A DNA stretch of 64,000 nt. It comes from Moritella sp. Urea-trap-13 (GTDB lineage: Bacteria; Pseudomonadota; Gammaproteobacteria; Enterobacterales; Moritellaceae). The notes below the pieces were generated by a model. That model did not search any database. It was not told the DNA's origin and saw nothing but the letters and a program-made list of their open reading frames with translations. The translations under genes were made by a program, and so were the position numbers. Numbering within the stretch: the first letter of the stretch is position 1; each line of letters opens with the position of its first letter. Positions 8,697 through 17,610 of the stretch are shown one piece after another. Location: positions 248,001-312,000 of the forward strand of contig NZ_PJCA01000040.1 of the NCBI RefSeq assembly GCF_002836355.1, read 5' to 3'.

Positions 8697-9281
8697 TCAC
8701 GTTGTTATTAGCGCGTTATCGATATCCGCCATTAGCTTTGCTGGCAGCTTGGATTTATTGATTAAATTAGCATGACTACCGAGTAGTTTTTTTAATTTCG
8801 GGGTGATGATGTTTTCACAAAATGGCCGTTGTGGATCGCTGTAATAATAGTTTTGCATGGACTCATCTGACAGCTTGAACTGGTTAAGTGTATACGCACG
8901 GGTAATCAGAGGTTGCTCAAACTCATCTTGTAATAAAGCTAAGTTGTGTTTTATTTCGGTGATTTGATAAGGTTCCATCGCATAGACGGCGCTGCGGTAT
9001 TTATTCCGCATAGAATGGGCTTTAGTACTGCTGTGAGTATGTAAATGAATGGCGATAATATTTTTCAAACTGATCACGTCGGGTATGTAAGAGATAATAA
9101 TTCCTTCGGAAAACCAATCATCGTCAGCAAACGAAGATAGCCAGCCTTGCTCTACTTTCGTCACACCACGTAGCGATAAAAAAATCGCTTCTGTGCACCA
9201 ATAGCAGCTGCCACTGAGGCCGATTTTTTTGCCTTTATGATTTATTTTCTGAGCAGTTTTACTGTCGGTATTACTAGCCAT
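8697..9281 (-). CDS. Divergent MsrA-family peptide methionine sulfoxide reductase
   Basis: I start at the ATG at 9281, which has AAGGAAG 6 bases upstream, giving 194 residues; a longer frame reaches 9338. The MsrA signature is recognisable but altered: SGSCYWCTEAIF (C26 and C29) for GGCFWCTEAVF, GVTKVEQGW for GV..V.SGY, NKYRSAVYAM for GTQYRSAIFY, and YYYSDPQRPFCENIITPKLKKL at the end. MsrA reduces methionine-S-sulfoxide with an active-site cysteine. The loss of the usual GTQ before YRS suggests altered substrate use. It is probably enzymatic, as the catalytic cysteine is kept. Confidence 0.82.
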   Translation of the reverse strand: MASNTDSKTAQKINHKGKKIGLSGSCYWCTEAIFLSLRGVTKVEQGWLSSFADDDWFSEGIIISYIPDVISLKNIIAIHLHTHSSTKAHSMRNKYRSAVYAMEPYQITEIKHNLALLQDEFEQPLITRAYTLNQFKLSDESMQNYYYSDPQRPFCENIITPKLKKLLGSHANLINKSKLPAKLMADIDNALITT

Positions 9282-9408
9282 TATACTTCCTTGTATGAGC
9301 GTGTCCGGTATGACGATTAATAACTCTGCCTCGTACATAAATATGAGGTTAGTTATTAAACTATTTAATTATGGACTATAAAAAAGCTTCATAGCTAGGG
9401 TTATGTGA

Positions 9409-10230
9409 TTATTTTTTATAAATTTGTTTGGTTTTTACGACTCCAAGCGGAAACAGTTTTCGTACGCCTTGACGCAACGCATTGTCGGCTTGTAAAGCCA
9501 CATCTCTGACGCCTTGATCCGGTCTGCCGCGAAATGAAGTGACATGGAATTGATCTGTGGGTTTGAGCGCATTATCTGAAAAGTAATAATTTGATACGCA
9601 GGTTCTATTTTTATCGGCAGTGATAGGGCTAACAGAGTGCCATGATCCGTCATGTGTCGCCATGACAATAAGTCGATTGAATAAACTATCTATGGTGAGT
9701 TGTTTATTTTCGATGCCGCCGGGCCAGAGTTCCAAATTACCGCCGTTAGCCTGCTGCCAATCTGGTGTTACATAATATAATAGGTTGAGCACGCGCCATT
9801 GTTTACGGTCTTTTTCGTGTGAATTGTCTAAATGCGGGTTTAAGAATTGACCTTGGTGCATCAATGAGATCCCTCCTGCATATAGGTTTTCATCGGCATA
9901 GAGGCTATCAATAGCACAAATGTTTTTAATTAGGGCAAGAATACGGTGATCTTGAAATGCAAAAATAGTTTCCTCTAATAAGGGGTCGTGGTCATTCATT
10001 TGCGCAGTGACGTATTTGTATTCTCGCAGGTTATATTTACCACCCACTAACATCATGTCGTTATAGTGGGGAAATACAGCATATATTCTTGTGGCTAAAT
10101 CAACGGGCAGGAAGTTATCAATATAGAAGTAACCAATATTACTCACAGAGGCGTCATACATAGCTTTGATCGTTTCAGCTTGCTCAGTTATTTTATCTAT
10201 AATTAAATCTGCAATATCGAGTCTGTTCAT
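9409..10230 (-). CDS. 2-oxoglutarate/Fe(II)-dependent dioxygenase
   Basis: A 273-residue protein with the prolyl-hydroxylase-type double-stranded beta-helix. Iron ligands are visible as H133-x-D135 (NPHLDNSH) and H198 (GSWHSVSPI), with R209 (KNRTCVSNYYFS) positioned to bind 2-oxoglutarate. The core contains LNLLYYVTPDW and GGNLELWPGG, as in PF13640-like enzymes. Such enzymes hydroxylate protein, lipid or small-molecule substrates. It is not in an obvious operon, lying 128 bp downstream of (minus strand, before) the MsrA gene. The substrate cannot be inferred. Confidence 0.88.
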   Translation of the reverse strand: MNRLDIADLIIDKITEQAETIKAMYDASVSNIGYFYIDNFLPVDLATRIYAVFPHYNDMMLVGGKYNLREYKYVTAQMNDHDPLLEETIFAFQDHRILALIKNICAIDSLYADENLYAGGISLMHQGQFLNPHLDNSHEKDRKQWRVLNLLYYVTPDWQQANGGNLELWPGGIENKQLTIDSLFNRLIVMATHDGSWHSVSPITADKNRTCVSNYYFSDNALKPTDQFHVTSFRGRPDQGVRDVALQADNALRQGVRKLFPLGVVKTKQIYKK

Positions 10231-10414
10231 AGATCACCTACTTCATACTATTTGCCTAAGTTGTGATATAAATTTAGCACATGAAAAAAGACCATAAAGC
10301 CCATACTGGCTTGTTAAATCGCTATCGTATTATTAAATGAGTAAGGTCAGATAGTTAACTTTTAAAATAATGCGAAAGAAAATTTACGTTATGATGGTTA
10401 ACTGATTATCTTGT

Positions 10415-11368
10415 ATGGCGAGTGCCCTTTTGAATAACTACAAATTATTACCGGCGTTAATTTCAATATTACAAACCCGTAATTTGACCGAGTCGGCACG
10501 ACAACTCAACGTCACGCAGTCAGCGATAAGTAAAACTCTAACGCAAATTCGCGCGGCATTTCATGACAAGATCGTCATCCGCGAAGGTAATCAATTTGTA
10601 TTAACACGTAAGGGTGAGGAGTTAAAAACGCAGTTGCCGCTATTGATGCAGACCTTGGATAATTTATATTTACCGAGTGTGATGGACCCGAGTCAGTGTC
10701 AGCGCCAATTTACTCTAGCTTCTAGTGATTATGTTGCGCAAGCGATCTTGCCGTTGATATGCAGTGAACTGGCGGTCAATGCGGCTAATGCGAGTGTTAA
10801 CTATCAGCTTTGGCATAAAGATAGTTTAACTGAATTAGCTGACATGACGTTGGATCTGGTGAGTACCATTACCGACAATGTACCGGAAAACTTACACGGT
10901 AAAAATATCGGAGAAGATCAGCTGGTAGTCGTGTGCCGCCCTCAGCATCCCCTGTGTCAGGGTAATGCGCTATCGGTGAACGATTATATTAAGGCCAAAC
11001 ATGTGTTGATCAGTGGTGGTGGCGATAAAAATAGTGCCGTAGATCTGACATTAACAGCGCTGGGCGAACAACGTCAGGTGTTTGCTTCGGTACCGTTTTT
11101 TCAGGCGGCGATTGAACTGCTATTAACAACAGATACCTTGCTGACGACGCCATTACATATCGCTGCGGACTTTGCGCAAGCATACGATCTGCGGATCATG
11201 ATACTGCCGATAGATCTGCCGCCGCAGCAGTATTACTTGTTGTGGCACGCTAAACACCATCAAGATCCAGAACATACTTGGTTTAGAGAATTGTGTTTTC
11301 CCTTCTTAAAAAATCACTTTGAGCGTACCAAGATATTAGGTATGAAATTACTTCATGATAATAAGTAG
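10415..11368 (+). CDS. LysR-family transcriptional regulator
   Basis: A 317-residue protein with a winged helix at residues 10-70 (TESARQLNVTQSAISKTLTQIR) and a C-terminal effector domain of the NodD/LeuO-like type (FTLASSDYVAQAILPLI, DQLVVVCRPQHPLCQ). It lies 84 bp before a LysE-family exporter on the same strand, so the two may be functionally linked. The effector is unknown. Confidence 0.87.
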   Translation: MASALLNNYKLLPALISILQTRNLTESARQLNVTQSAISKTLTQIRAAFHDKIVIREGNQFVLTRKGEELKTQLPLLMQTLDNLYLPSVMDPSQCQRQFTLASSDYVAQAILPLICSELAVNAANASVNYQLWHKDSLTELADMTLDLVSTITDNVPENLHGKNIGEDQLVVVCRPQHPLCQGNALSVNDYIKAKHVLISGGGDKNSAVDLTLTALGEQRQVFASVPFFQAAIELLLTTDTLLTTPLHIAADFAQAYDLRIMILPIDLPPQQYYLLWHAKHHQDPEHTWFRELCFPFLKNHFERTKILGMKLLHDNK

Positions 11369-11452
11369 TTAATGCAATTTTTACTCATTAGTCATCTCGA
11401 TTAAGATTAACGCCATTGATTCAATGTAAGAAAATATAAAACAAGGTAGGAA

Positions 11453-12067
11453 ATGAGTATGGAATTAACTGCATGGATGTCTTTGGCATTGATTTGTGTC
11501 ATGGGGGCGATGACACCGGGTCCGAGTCTGGCGGTGGTATTAAAGCATACGATCTCTGGTGGTCGCGTTAACGGTGTTGCGGCGAGTATTGCGCACGGTG
11601 TTGGTGTCGGTGTGTATGCCACGTTAACTGTGGTTGGTTTAGCGCTTGTGATCCAACAAACGCCATGGTTATTTAATGTCATCAAATATGCCGGTGTAGC
11701 GATGTTATTACACTTGGCTTATAAGGCGTTAACGTCAAAACCAGCGTTAGATAAGATGGATCAACAACAGGTAATCGTGACCTTAAAAGACAGCCTAGTA
11801 CAAGGCTTTATGATTGCCTTTCTCAATCCTAAATTAGCGATCTTCTTTTTAGCGTTATTCGGTCAATTTGTCGAAGCAGACGCGGGTTGGTTACAAAACC
11901 TGATCATGGTAGGCACGGTATTTAGCATTGATACCTTGTGGTATTGCATTATTGCCGTGGTGTTATCACAATCGACGATGTTAGATAAGCTAAGAAACAA
12001 TGTACACAAGATTGATAAAGTAACGGGCGTGGTATTACTGGCTGTTGCAGCACGTGTGGCGATGTAG
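11453..12067 (+). CDS. LysE/RhtB-family amino acid exporter
   Basis: A 204-residue, about six-helix membrane protein with family motifs: MGAMTPGPSLAVVLKHTISGGRVNG near the N-terminus, KYAGVAMLLHLAYKAL, and QGFMIAFLNPKLAIFFLALFGQF. RhtB/LysE proteins export amino acids such as threonine, homoserine or lysine using the proton gradient. AAGGTAGGAA precedes the start, and MSME could begin at either of two close ATGs. A bidirectional terminator lies 60 bp downstream. Confidence 0.92.
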   Translation: MSMELTAWMSLALICVMGAMTPGPSLAVVLKHTISGGRVNGVAASIAHGVGVGVYATLTVVGLALVIQQTPWLFNVIKYAGVAMLLHLAYKALTSKPALDKMDQQQVIVTLKDSLVQGFMIAFLNPKLAIFFLALFGQFVEADAGWLQNLIMVGTVFSIDTLWYCIIAVVLSQSTMLDKLRNNVHKIDKVTGVVLLAVAARVAM

Positions 12068-12127
12068 TTCTGGCTGCTAAAACTAATCTCTAGAGTTTAA
12101 AGAAAGAGTTTAAAAATAGCTAAATAA

Positions 12128-12172
12128 AAAAGCACCACAGTTTCTGTTATCGACAGTCGCTGTGGTGCTTTT
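12128..12172. terminator. Bidirectional rho-independent terminator
   Basis: AAAAGCACCACAG (12128-12140) pairs perfectly over 13 bp with CTGTGGTGCTTTT (12160-12172). It lies between the convergent LysE and quinone oxidoreductase genes. The minus-strand copy has the stronger T-run, so it mainly serves the oxidoreductase. Confidence 0.9.
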
Positions 12173-12231
12173 AAGTATTCAGGATATTAATACCAAGGTA
12201 CTCATCTCAAGATACAAAGCAGTGCGCATAA

Positions 12232-13209
12232 TTACGCTGTTAACGTCACTTTACCTACCGCTTTACCTGAACCTAGGTGATCATGTGCTTGTGCTACTTC
12301 CCAGATAGAGAAGTTGCTATCATCAATGATTGGTGTGATCTTACCTGCATCAACCAGTGCTGCAATTTCAGTTAAGATACGGCCGTGTGATTCGTGGTTA
12401 ATGCCATGGTATAACGGGATCAACATTAATACACTGTGGAATGACAAGCTTTTAAGTGCCACTTGTAATACGTTTTCAATTGGTAAAATAGTCGCTACGT
12501 GACCATTATATTTTGCTGCTTCAAATGATTTTTGAATGTTGTCGCCAGCGACAGTATCAAAGATCTTATCAAAACCAGTACCGCCAGTGTGCGCTTGTAC
12601 ATAGTCAGCTACTGTTGCTGTCGTGAAATCAACTAAGTTATCTGCACCCAGTGTTTTCGCTAGTTCAGCATTCGCTGGTGAGTGCGTTGATGTCACTGTT
12701 GCGCCAAGTACTTTTGCAAGTTGTACTGCGATGTGACCAACGCCACCTGTAGCACCGTGAATAAGCACGTTATCACCGGCTTGTACATTCATCTTGTGTA
12801 CAAGTGCTTCGTATGATGTGATAGCAACCAGTGGTAATGCCGCCGCTTGTTTCATTGTTAGCGTTTTAGGTTTTAAAGCCATTAGACGTGCATCAACTAA
12901 CATGAACTCAGCAAGTGCACCGTCAACGCCATTAATGCCGCCAGCCATGCCGTAAACTTCGTCACCAACATTGAAATTGGCAACATCTGCACTTACTTCA
13001 ACAACGATACCTGCCACATCACCGTGTAATACTTCAGGTAAGTTTGCAGACCATGGTAGTTCTACAGAGCGTAGCATGGTATCAATTGGGTTTACGCTGG
13101 TTGCTTTTACTTCAACGACCATGTGACCTGATTTTAATGTTGGTTTTGCTTTTTCTACTAATTGAAAAACGTCGCTTGAACCGATTTTTTTAATGATCAT
13201 TGCTTTCAT
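12232..13209 (-). CDS. Zinc-independent quinone oxidoreductase (MDR superfamily)
   Basis: A 325-residue medium-chain dehydrogenase/reductase with an N-terminal GroES-like domain (VKATSVNPIDTMLR, LHGDVAGIVVEV, VGDEVYGMAGGI) and a Rossmann domain with the nucleotide loop VLIHGATGGVGHIAVQLAK at about residue 150. The catalytic-zinc cysteine and histidine of alcohol dehydrogenases are absent, as in QOR-type enzymes that reduce quinones or enones with NADPH. The 193-bp region before the gene carries an inverted repeat and three spaced decamers that could be operators. Confidence 0.88.
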   Translation of the reverse strand: MKAMIIKKIGSSDVFQLVEKAKPTLKSGHMVVEVKATSVNPIDTMLRSVELPWSANLPEVLHGDVAGIVVEVSADVANFNVGDEVYGMAGGINGVDGALAEFMLVDARLMALKPKTLTMKQAAALPLVAITSYEALVHKMNVQAGDNVLIHGATGGVGHIAVQLAKVLGATVTSTHSPANAELAKTLGADNLVDFTTATVADYVQAHTGGTGFDKIFDTVAGDNIQKSFEAAKYNGHVATILPIENVLQVALKSLSFHSVLMLIPLYHGINHESHGRILTEIAALVDAGKITPIIDDSNFSIWEVAQAHDHLGSGKAVGKVTLTA

Positions 13210-13307
13210 GGTTGCTGCCTTTTGATAGAATTATTGGGACTTGCTTAACAAGATGGGGCTATTCTATGTTTTGTTTCAGCAACCAACAATAACCCTACAA
13301 GCAAACT

Positions 13308-13384
13308 ACCTTTGCTTTTTAGGCAAAGGTGATTGTAGCGAGGGGATCTGCATGATCATAACGACTTACATGGTGATCGTAGCG
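13308..13384. promoter_or_regulatory. Inverted repeat plus three phased decamers upstream of the oxidoreductase gene
   Basis: ACCTTTGC (13308-13315) and GCAAAGGT (13323-13330) form a perfect 8-bp inverted repeat. Next come GATTGTAGCG (13331), GATCATAACG (13354) and GATCGTAGCG (13375), spaced 23 and 21 bp apart, about two DNA turns. They lie 100-175 bp before the oxidoreductase start and just after the MFS stop. The stem has no T-run, so an operator role is at least as likely as a terminator. Confidence 0.4.
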
Positions 13385-13402
13385 GCTTATCACTCATGCA
13401 TA

Positions 13403-14623
13403 TTATGGCTTGCAAGCAACTAGCTTACTATCGGATTCACTGCGCGCTCGGCGCGACACACACCTTAGTGCAAAGACCAACGCCACCATCAGGCTATGAA
13501 TGATGCTTGTTGCGCCTAATACTGACCACCATCCACCGACTTGCCAGCAGTAAATAAGAATAAATCCGCCGACACTACCGCCTGAATAATACATCACTAG
13601 GTATAGCGCGGTTGCGGTTGATTTACCTTGCGTGGCACTGCGGCCAATATGGCTGTAAGCCAGTGCATGAATAAAGAACGCCCCTGCGCTTAATACCAAT
13701 AAACCAATAATGATGGTTAGCATCGTTTGCAGCGATAGGATCATCAGCCCAAGCAGGCTAATGCCGATGCCGAGTAATAAGCCGCTGAATAAGGAATGGT
13801 TATGCATCCAGCGACCACTTAAGCGTGCTGATAATGTGCCGCTGAGGTAACACAAGAACACCAAGGATAATAAGCTGGCGGGTAAGGAGATAGGCGCGGC
13901 AGATAATTTAAACCCCATCACTGAAAAAATATTAATGAATACCGAGAAATTCAGCCCGCCAATTAACATGGCAAAAAACAGCGTAGGGGTTTTGATATGC
14001 TCAAGCAGTTGTTTGCCGTGATGGGATAGCCGCCCTTGTTGGGCGACAAAATGACGTTGTTTTAATATCAACGGAAAGATGATCAGTAGGGCGATGCCAC
14101 TGAGTATCGACATGGCTAAAATAGTCCACTGTAGTCCGATTGCATCAGTCATTACCCCGCCATATATCCGGCCAATAATTCCCCCCAGCGTGTTGGCACT
14201 AATATAACCACCAACCGCGATCAGCAGTGCTGCTGGAGCCAATTCCTCTGCCATGTAAGCCACTGCGACAGCAATGAATCCCGCCAGCGCGATACCGAGT
14301 AACGCACGCAATATAATTAAGGTATGTAAATCTGGACTGATAAACATTAGAAAATTAATACAGGGAATAAGCACTAAACTGCAACGCATGATGGGGCGGC
14401 GGCCAATGACTTCAGATAGGATAGCCCAAGGCAGCAGCGATAAAGCGACGGCTAAGGTGGTGCTAGAGAATAACCAGTTAACTTGCAACTCAGTGGCGTT
14501 AAACTTAACCATGAAATACGGCAGTAGTGGCTGAAAATAATATAAATTGCAAAACACCAGAAATGAACCGAGTCCAAGGCCTAATGTTACTTTTTTATAA
14601 TCTTGAGAATGCAGTGCAATCAT
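13403..14623 (-). CDS. YnfM-like MFS transporter
   Basis: A 406-residue, 12-helix MFS protein. The N-terminal half carries LGSFLVFCNLYYFQPLLPYF and the motif-A-like EVIGRRPIMRC; SATQGKSTATALYLVMYYSGGSVGG marks the second half. These features resemble E. coli YnfM, which is also paired with a divergent LysR gene (YnfL), as here. Substrate unknown; an arabinose-type efflux role is only a family-level guess. Confidence 0.82.
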   Translation of the reverse strand: MIALHSQDYKKVTLGLGLGSFLVFCNLYYFQPLLPYFMVKFNATELQVNWLFSSTTLAVALSLLPWAILSEVIGRRPIMRCSLVLIPCINFLMFISPDLHTLIILRALLGIALAGFIAVAVAYMAEELAPAALLIAVGGYISANTLGGIIGRIYGGVMTDAIGLQWTILAMSILSGIALLIIFPLILKQRHFVAQQGRLSHHGKQLLEHIKTPTLFFAMLIGGLNFSVFINIFSVMGFKLSAAPISLPASLLSLVFLCYLSGTLSARLSGRWMHNHSLFSGLLLGIGISLLGLMILSLQTMLTIIIGLLVLSAGAFFIHALAYSHIGRSATQGKSTATALYLVMYYSGGSVGGFILIYCWQVGGWWSVLGATSIIHSLMVALVFALRCVSRRARSESDSKLVACKP

Positions 14624-14641
14624 TTATCCATCCAGCTGATG

Positions 14642-14665
14642 CTAAGGTAATAACTAAGGTAATAG
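14642..14665. repeat. 12-bp tandem duplication in the MFS 5' leader
   Basis: CTAAGGTAATAA (14642-14653) is followed by CTAAGGTAATAG (14654-14665). The pair lies 19 bp upstream of the minus-strand MFS start, in the divergent region shared with the LysR gene at 14786. Confidence 0.7.
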
Positions 14666-14785
14666 TGAAGTTGATAGCATGATCACCTTTATTCGGCTCA
14701 TGCACTACTAACAATGGTTATAGAGTAGTGCAGTAATGCTAATATGAAAAATATATAAATATCATAGAAGGCATCTATTTTAGTT

Positions 14786-15673
14786 ATGCTTAATTCCAAA
14801 ACCCTGCATTATTTCGCCACGATTGCTGCCCAGGGCAGTTATACCAAAGCGGCCGAGCATCTGGGTATCGCCCAATCGGCGCTGAGTATTGCCATGCGTA
14901 AGTTTGAGCTGCAGATTGGTATGCCGTTATTGATCCGCAGCAGCAAAGGTGTGGTCGTGACCAAAGAAGGGGAAGTGCTGCTTGTTCACAGTAAGGATAT
15001 TCTTGCTCGTATTAGTGATGCAGAAACGGCGTTAAATGATTTACGTGGTTTAGAGCAAGGCGAAGTGAGCATAGGTATTCCCGGCATGATGGGTTCGTAT
15101 TTTTTTCCTGAGATACTCATGGCCTTTAAGTTTAAGTACCCAAATTTAAAATTAAGTATCATGGAAGGTGGCACCCAAACCATTAAAGAAAAGTTACTCT
15201 CGGGTGAGTTAGATTTGGGGGTGATCGTCGATGATCATGTACCGAGCAGTTTACAAGTCCAACGTTTTGTACGCCCACAAATGGTCGCCGCAGTGGGTAA
15301 GAACCATGCCTTAGCAGATGCCAAATCGGTGACTTATGCCGATTTTTTTACCCATGAATTAGTGATGTTTAAAGCCGGTTATTTTCATCGTGAAATCATT
15401 GATGGTTTGTGTGAAGCCAATAATATGATCGCGAATTATTCTTTTGAAACCAATTTGATCACTATGATCCTAAATATCGTTAAGAATGAATTTGCTATTA
15501 CTGCATTGCTTGAGTTAGTCACAGATCAAGAAGCGGATGTCATGGGGATCCCGTTTGATCCGCCTATCTATTTAGATCTGGCACTGGCATGGCGTAAAGA
15601 TGGTTATCTGTCATTGGCGAATAGGCGCTTTGTTGAGTTTACCTTGGCGCAAGTGGCGGGCATTGATGGTTAA
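14786..15673 (+). CDS. LysR-family transcriptional regulator (YnfL-like position)
   Basis: A 295-residue protein with a winged helix at residues 1-60 (YTKAAEHLGIAQSALSIAMRKFE) and a CynR/CysB-like binding domain (VSIGIPGMMGSYFFPEILMAF, LLSGELDLGVIVDDHV). It is divergent from a YnfM-like exporter and probably regulates it. The inducer is unknown. Confidence 0.87.
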   Translation: MLNSKTLHYFATIAAQGSYTKAAEHLGIAQSALSIAMRKFELQIGMPLLIRSSKGVVVTKEGEVLLVHSKDILARISDAETALNDLRGLEQGEVSIGIPGMMGSYFFPEILMAFKFKYPNLKLSIMEGGTQTIKEKLLSGELDLGVIVDDHVPSSLQVQRFVRPQMVAAVGKNHALADAKSVTYADFFTHELVMFKAGYFHREIIDGLCEANNMIANYSFETNLITMILNIVKNEFAITALLELVTDQEADVMGIPFDPPIYLDLALAWRKDGYLSLANRRFVEFTLAQVAGIDG

Positions 15674-15695
15674 TTGTTAGTTAATCGCGAATTAA

Positions 15696-15737
15696 GCATT
15701 AATAAATAGGCATTAATAAATAGGCATTAATAAATAG
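15696..15737. repeat. Three exact 14-bp tandem repeats
   Basis: GCATTAATAAATAG occurs three times without mismatch at 15696, 15710 and 15724, between the LysR stop and the acetyltransferase start. The exact copies suggest recent expansion. The array ends 21 bp before the start codon, so copy number would change the leader length. Confidence 0.9.
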
Positions 15738-15758
15738 AAATGAATAAAGAGGAATGTC

Positions 15759-16286
15759 ATGAGTATATCTATTACCACGCCGCGTTTAACCATGCGTCAA
15801 ATCAGCGAGTCTGATTGGCCGTTATTTTTGCGTTTGCATACTGAAGCGCGTGTTATCGATAGATGTTTTGATCAACCCAGTATTGATGATATTCGCGCTA
15901 AATTTGCTTCACGTTTACCGCCCTGGTCTGTGACGTCTGGCGCTTGGTTGTGTTTGGTCATCATTGATAGTGAGGCTAATCAGGCGGTAGGCATCACGGG
16001 TTTTGATTATGATGGTTGTTCTGCAGAAGTCGGTTACTTGTTATTACCAGAATATTTCAGTCAGGGTTATGCGACTGAATCATTGCAGGGTGTTATCGCT
16101 TGGGCAATACGGGTGCATTTGATGTCGATATTTCAAGGTATTGTTACTGAAGGTAATCATAATTCAGAAAAGGTATTGAAGAAATGTGGTTTTAAGCTGC
16201 ATGAGGTGATCGCTGATGCCTATTGTATCGGTGACGTATTATATGCGGATCGGATTTATAAGCTGAATACCAGTTCACTCGATTAA
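15759..16286 (+). CDS. GNAT-family N-acetyltransferase (RimJ/RimL-like)
   Basis: A 175-residue protein: TPRLTMRQISESDWPLFLRLHTE at the N-terminus is the RimJ/RimL-type opening, AEVGYLLLPEYFSQGYATESLQG holds the acetyl-CoA loop (a Q/G-x-x-G/A variant, QGYATE), and NHNSEKVLKKCGFKLHE the terminal motif. It probably acetylates an amine on a protein or small molecule. GAGGA lies 6 bases before the ATG. Monocistronic. Confidence 0.9.
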   Translation: MSISITTPRLTMRQISESDWPLFLRLHTEARVIDRCFDQPSIDDIRAKFASRLPPWSVTSGAWLCLVIIDSEANQAVGITGFDYDGCSAEVGYLLLPEYFSQGYATESLQGVIAWAIRVHLMSIFQGIVTEGNHNSEKVLKKCGFKLHEVIADAYCIGDVLYADRIYKLNTSSLD

Positions 16287-16317
16287 TGAGTTAAGGGTAT
16301 TCAGCTATTGATTACAG

Positions 16318-17316
16318 TTAAGCGGCTTGTGAGCTTTCTATTGCAGTTTCCACGGAACTATTAACTGAATCATCTATAGCGCTATGCGTTGAATTAATTG
16401 CTGGTGGATTCATTAACCATGGCGTTAAATTGTTTGCCATGGCAATTTCACTATCATCCAACCATTGGTAGCGTTTAGTGTACATTTTACGCTTGGTTTT
16501 CTTCAGTGTGAGAGGATCTTTTCGGGGTGTAAATACCGGTAAACCATAGAAGTAAGTGTCTATTTTAGTCGCTTCAAACTCGTCCCACAGACCATCATAA
16601 TCGAAAGTAACAGAGCTACGTTTCGAGCCGATATAACGTAATGCTTGATAGATATGGCCTTTGTTTGAAATCGCTTTTACTTCACTCACGCCTAAAACCC
16701 GCGCTAGCATTAATGCCATTTCAACGAGTAATGATTTAGTGCGTAAACCGTGTAATGATTTGGTTAATACTTTAATCAGTGCGTGACGATCTTCGACTGA
16801 ATCACGCGGGCCTTGTAGCATACCAATATGCATTATTTTAGTCGTGGTACCTGAAATGTTACAGGCTAAAGCATAAACACTTTGGTCTTTGTCATTAACT
16901 AAACGAATACCTAGGCCACCTTCACGGCTAGCACCACGATATAGCTGCACACGATATGTTTCTCCGCTTAAGCTTTCAAAGTCTAAAATGCTTATTCCCT
17001 TACTGGAAATAACGGCATTCGAATTTGCCCCAAAGGTATCATCAATATATTGATAATGTTCTGTTATATGCTTAATGCGCTCTGAGTTAGACCAATTAAC
17101 GCAAAGAAAAGGTTTTAATGGTTTCTCTAGGATCTCGGGATTGTTGGCTAAAATTGGCTTTAAATTATCATTCGCAAACAAAGTCGTCATTGCATTGATG
17201 GCTTTACTATTTGTCGCTGCCCAAAAATAGAATCTCGCTTTCTTTTTAATTTTCTTTAGGCCTTTGCTTTTCGGGTAAATCAGATCGGCGAGTTCAGAGA
17301 GATTAGTAGTAGACAT
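16318..17316 (-). CDS. VirK/YbjX-family protein (DUF535), copy 1
   Basis: A 332-residue DUF535 protein. Diagnostic segments are EKPLKPFLCVNW, ISTKG-like AVISSKGISILDFESLSGETYRVQL, HIGMLQGPRDSVEDRHALIKVLTKSLHGLRTKSLLV, VLGVSEVKAISNKGHIYQALRY, and KRKMYTKRYQWLDDSE. VirK/YbjX proteins affect outer-membrane properties and resistance to antimicrobial peptides in enterobacteria, but the biochemistry is unknown. A paralogue lies at 29845. The last 40 residues are a low-complexity serine/alanine-rich tail. Confidence 0.88.
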   Translation of the reverse strand: MSTTNLSELADLIYPKSKGLKKIKKKARFYFWAATNSKAINAMTTLFANDNLKPILANNPEILEKPLKPFLCVNWSNSERIKHITEHYQYIDDTFGANSNAVISSKGISILDFESLSGETYRVQLYRGASREGGLGIRLVNDKDQSVYALACNISGTTTKIMHIGMLQGPRDSVEDRHALIKVLTKSLHGLRTKSLLVEMALMLARVLGVSEVKAISNKGHIYQALRYIGSKRSSVTFDYDGLWDEFEATKIDTYFYGLPVFTPRKDPLTLKKTKRKMYTKRYQWLDDSEIAMANNLTPWLMNPPAINSTHSAIDDSVNSSVETAIESSQAA

Positions 17317-17610
17317 CGATTTTTTGTTCCTAGTAAAACCAACCCATAGCGGATGATTTTAAGTTTAAGTTTAAGCATATGTTTCTATTCGAGGTGTATC
17401 GTGTTGCGATAATGCCATTATCGAGAAATATACACAGAGTATATGTCGAATTTATATTAATTATATGGTCGCATTAACTGATTATACATCCATATGTAAC
17501 AAATTATACTAAGAATGGTGTTTTACTAAGTAAGTGTTTGTAAATATTTGTAAGTCACTTTGGAGGGGGCCAATCGCGGAATATTTTAGAGTATACGATT
17601 GGCTGTAGCC
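17317..17610. other. Intergenic region with a weak inverted repeat
   Basis: No gene is seen. GCCAATCG (17570-17577) pairs with CGATTGGC (17596-17603) a few bases beyond the lipoprotein operon stop. The stem has no T-run, so terminator function is uncertain. The remainder is AT-rich and would hold the DUF535 promoter. Confidence 0.5.

Noticed and set aside
13241-13423. 60-residue plus-strand ORF in the region before the oxidoreductase
   Set aside because: No ribosome-binding site, no domain, and it runs into the MFS gene end.
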